This document shows positions 14,226 to 14,624 of a stretch of 14,624 nt of DNA, piece by piece. The notes under the pieces are model-generated. The model was not told the DNA's origin and did no database searches. It saw only the letters and a program-made list of their open reading frames with translations. Position 1 is the first letter of the stretch. Each line of letters starts with the position of its first letter. The position numbers were made by a program, and so were the translations under genes. This DNA comes from Pseudomonadota bacterium (GTDB lineage: Bacteria > Pseudomonadota > Alphaproteobacteria > Reyranellales > Reyranellaceae): positions 1-14,624 of the forward strand of contig JAEZHS010000783.1 in NCBI GenBank assembly GCA_023436825.1, read 5' to 3'.

Positions 14226-14624
14226 AGGGAATGCCGAACTTGTCGGTCTCGATGTCCGTGATCAAGCCGTAGGTCGGCGCGGACGTGATCATGAAGTCCA
14301 CCTTGGCGGCGATGGCCACGACCTGCGGGGTGACGACGCACGCCCAGAAGGTCGGGATCAGCCCTGCCGGCATCGGCGGCGGCGGCGATCCCGTGAGGGG
14401 ATGCTCGAGATCGCAACCCAGCGCCGCAGGGTCGCCGACATGTATGGGGGCGCCGTGGTTGAAGGGAAACCGGCTCGTGAGCTGCGTGGCGATGATCATT
14501 TCCTGTGGCGTCAGCCAGCGCATGGTCACGACCAGTGGACCGTGGAACGGACCCGCCGGCTCCGTCGGAATCCTGGTGGTGACCGGCCAGCGGTAGCGCT
14601 CGGTCTGCACGCCGGCGCGCTGCG
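14224..14624 (-). CDS. DUF1445/YcsI-type putative hydro-lyase (D-glutamate cyclase family), C-terminal part
   Basis: The frame is open through the right edge of the window, so about 132 C-terminal residues of a roughly 265-residue family protein are present. The GTG at 14610 is internal. Recognisable stretches are RYRWPVTTRIPTEPAGPFHG, then LVVTMRWLTPQEMIIATQLT, RFPFNHGAPIHVGDPAALG, and IPTFWACVVTPQVVAIAAK followed by FMITSAPTYGLITD. These correspond to the conserved PAGPF-x-G, HGAPVHIGDP and FWACGVTPQ signatures of DUF1445 (PF07286). The family is annotated as putative hydro-lyase and includes the D-glutamate cyclase domain of animal DGLUCY. Here the usual Gly in FWACG is Val and the usual ITHAPG-type segment reads ITSAPT, so the catalytic chemistry may differ. 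It is upstream of, and co-oriented with, the LLM gene. Confidence 0.82.
   Translation of the reverse strand, partial: QRAGVQTERYRWPVTTRIPTEPAGPFHGPLVVTMRWLTPQEMIIATQLTSRFPFNHGAPIHVGDPAALGCDLEHPLTGSPPPPMPAGLIPTFWACVVTPQVVAIAAKVDFMITSAPTYGLITDIETDKFGIP

Overview
The window is high-GC, densely packed bacterial DNA. The mix of families points to an alphaproteobacterium, probably in the Hyphomicrobiales or a Reyranella-like lineage: an autotransporter barrel, an orphan PF04392 binding protein beside a winged-helix/TolB-like/TPR regulator, a small secreted protein of a type I associate with rhizobial relatives, and a two-subunit aconitase X. That placement is inference from gene content, not a database result. 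I see no tRNA, rRNA, CRISPR array, insertion sequence or phage gene.

Left part (1-2090): the C-terminal barrel of an autotransporter cut by the window edge, a convergent spacer carrying two related hairpins, a small secreted protein on the minus strand, and about 445 bases without a convincing gene.

Middle-left (2091-3673): a tight three-gene minus-strand operon of a PadR repressor, a membrane protein with a HAAS-like N-terminus, and a six-helix ferric-reductase-like haem protein. Both junctions are 4-base ATGA overlaps. A perfect 8-bp inverted repeat sits at the PadR start and is the likely autoregulatory operator. Upstream lies an orphan substrate-binding protein (3701-4690), divergent from the winged-helix/TolB-like/TPR regulator (4807-6342).

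Right part (6421-14624): the most interesting region. A FadR/FCD-type GntR regulator (10585-11307) heads a plus-strand unit with the large and small subunits of aconitase X. Divergent from it is a minus-strand unit of an MmgE/PrpD protein, a polar-amino-acid binding protein and two permeases, with no ATPase gene. At the right edge, convergent, are a luciferase-like (LLM) flavin oxidoreductase and the C-terminal half of a DUF1445/YcsI-type putative hydro-lyase (D-glutamate cyclase relative). My inference is a GntR-controlled uptake and catabolism locus for a hydroxylated or cyclic amino or imino acid, or a related hydroxy acid, using up to three unrelated dehydratase-type enzymes. The substrate cannot be read from the sequence. 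The AcnX pair fits cis-3-hydroxy-L-proline dehydratase best among known activities.
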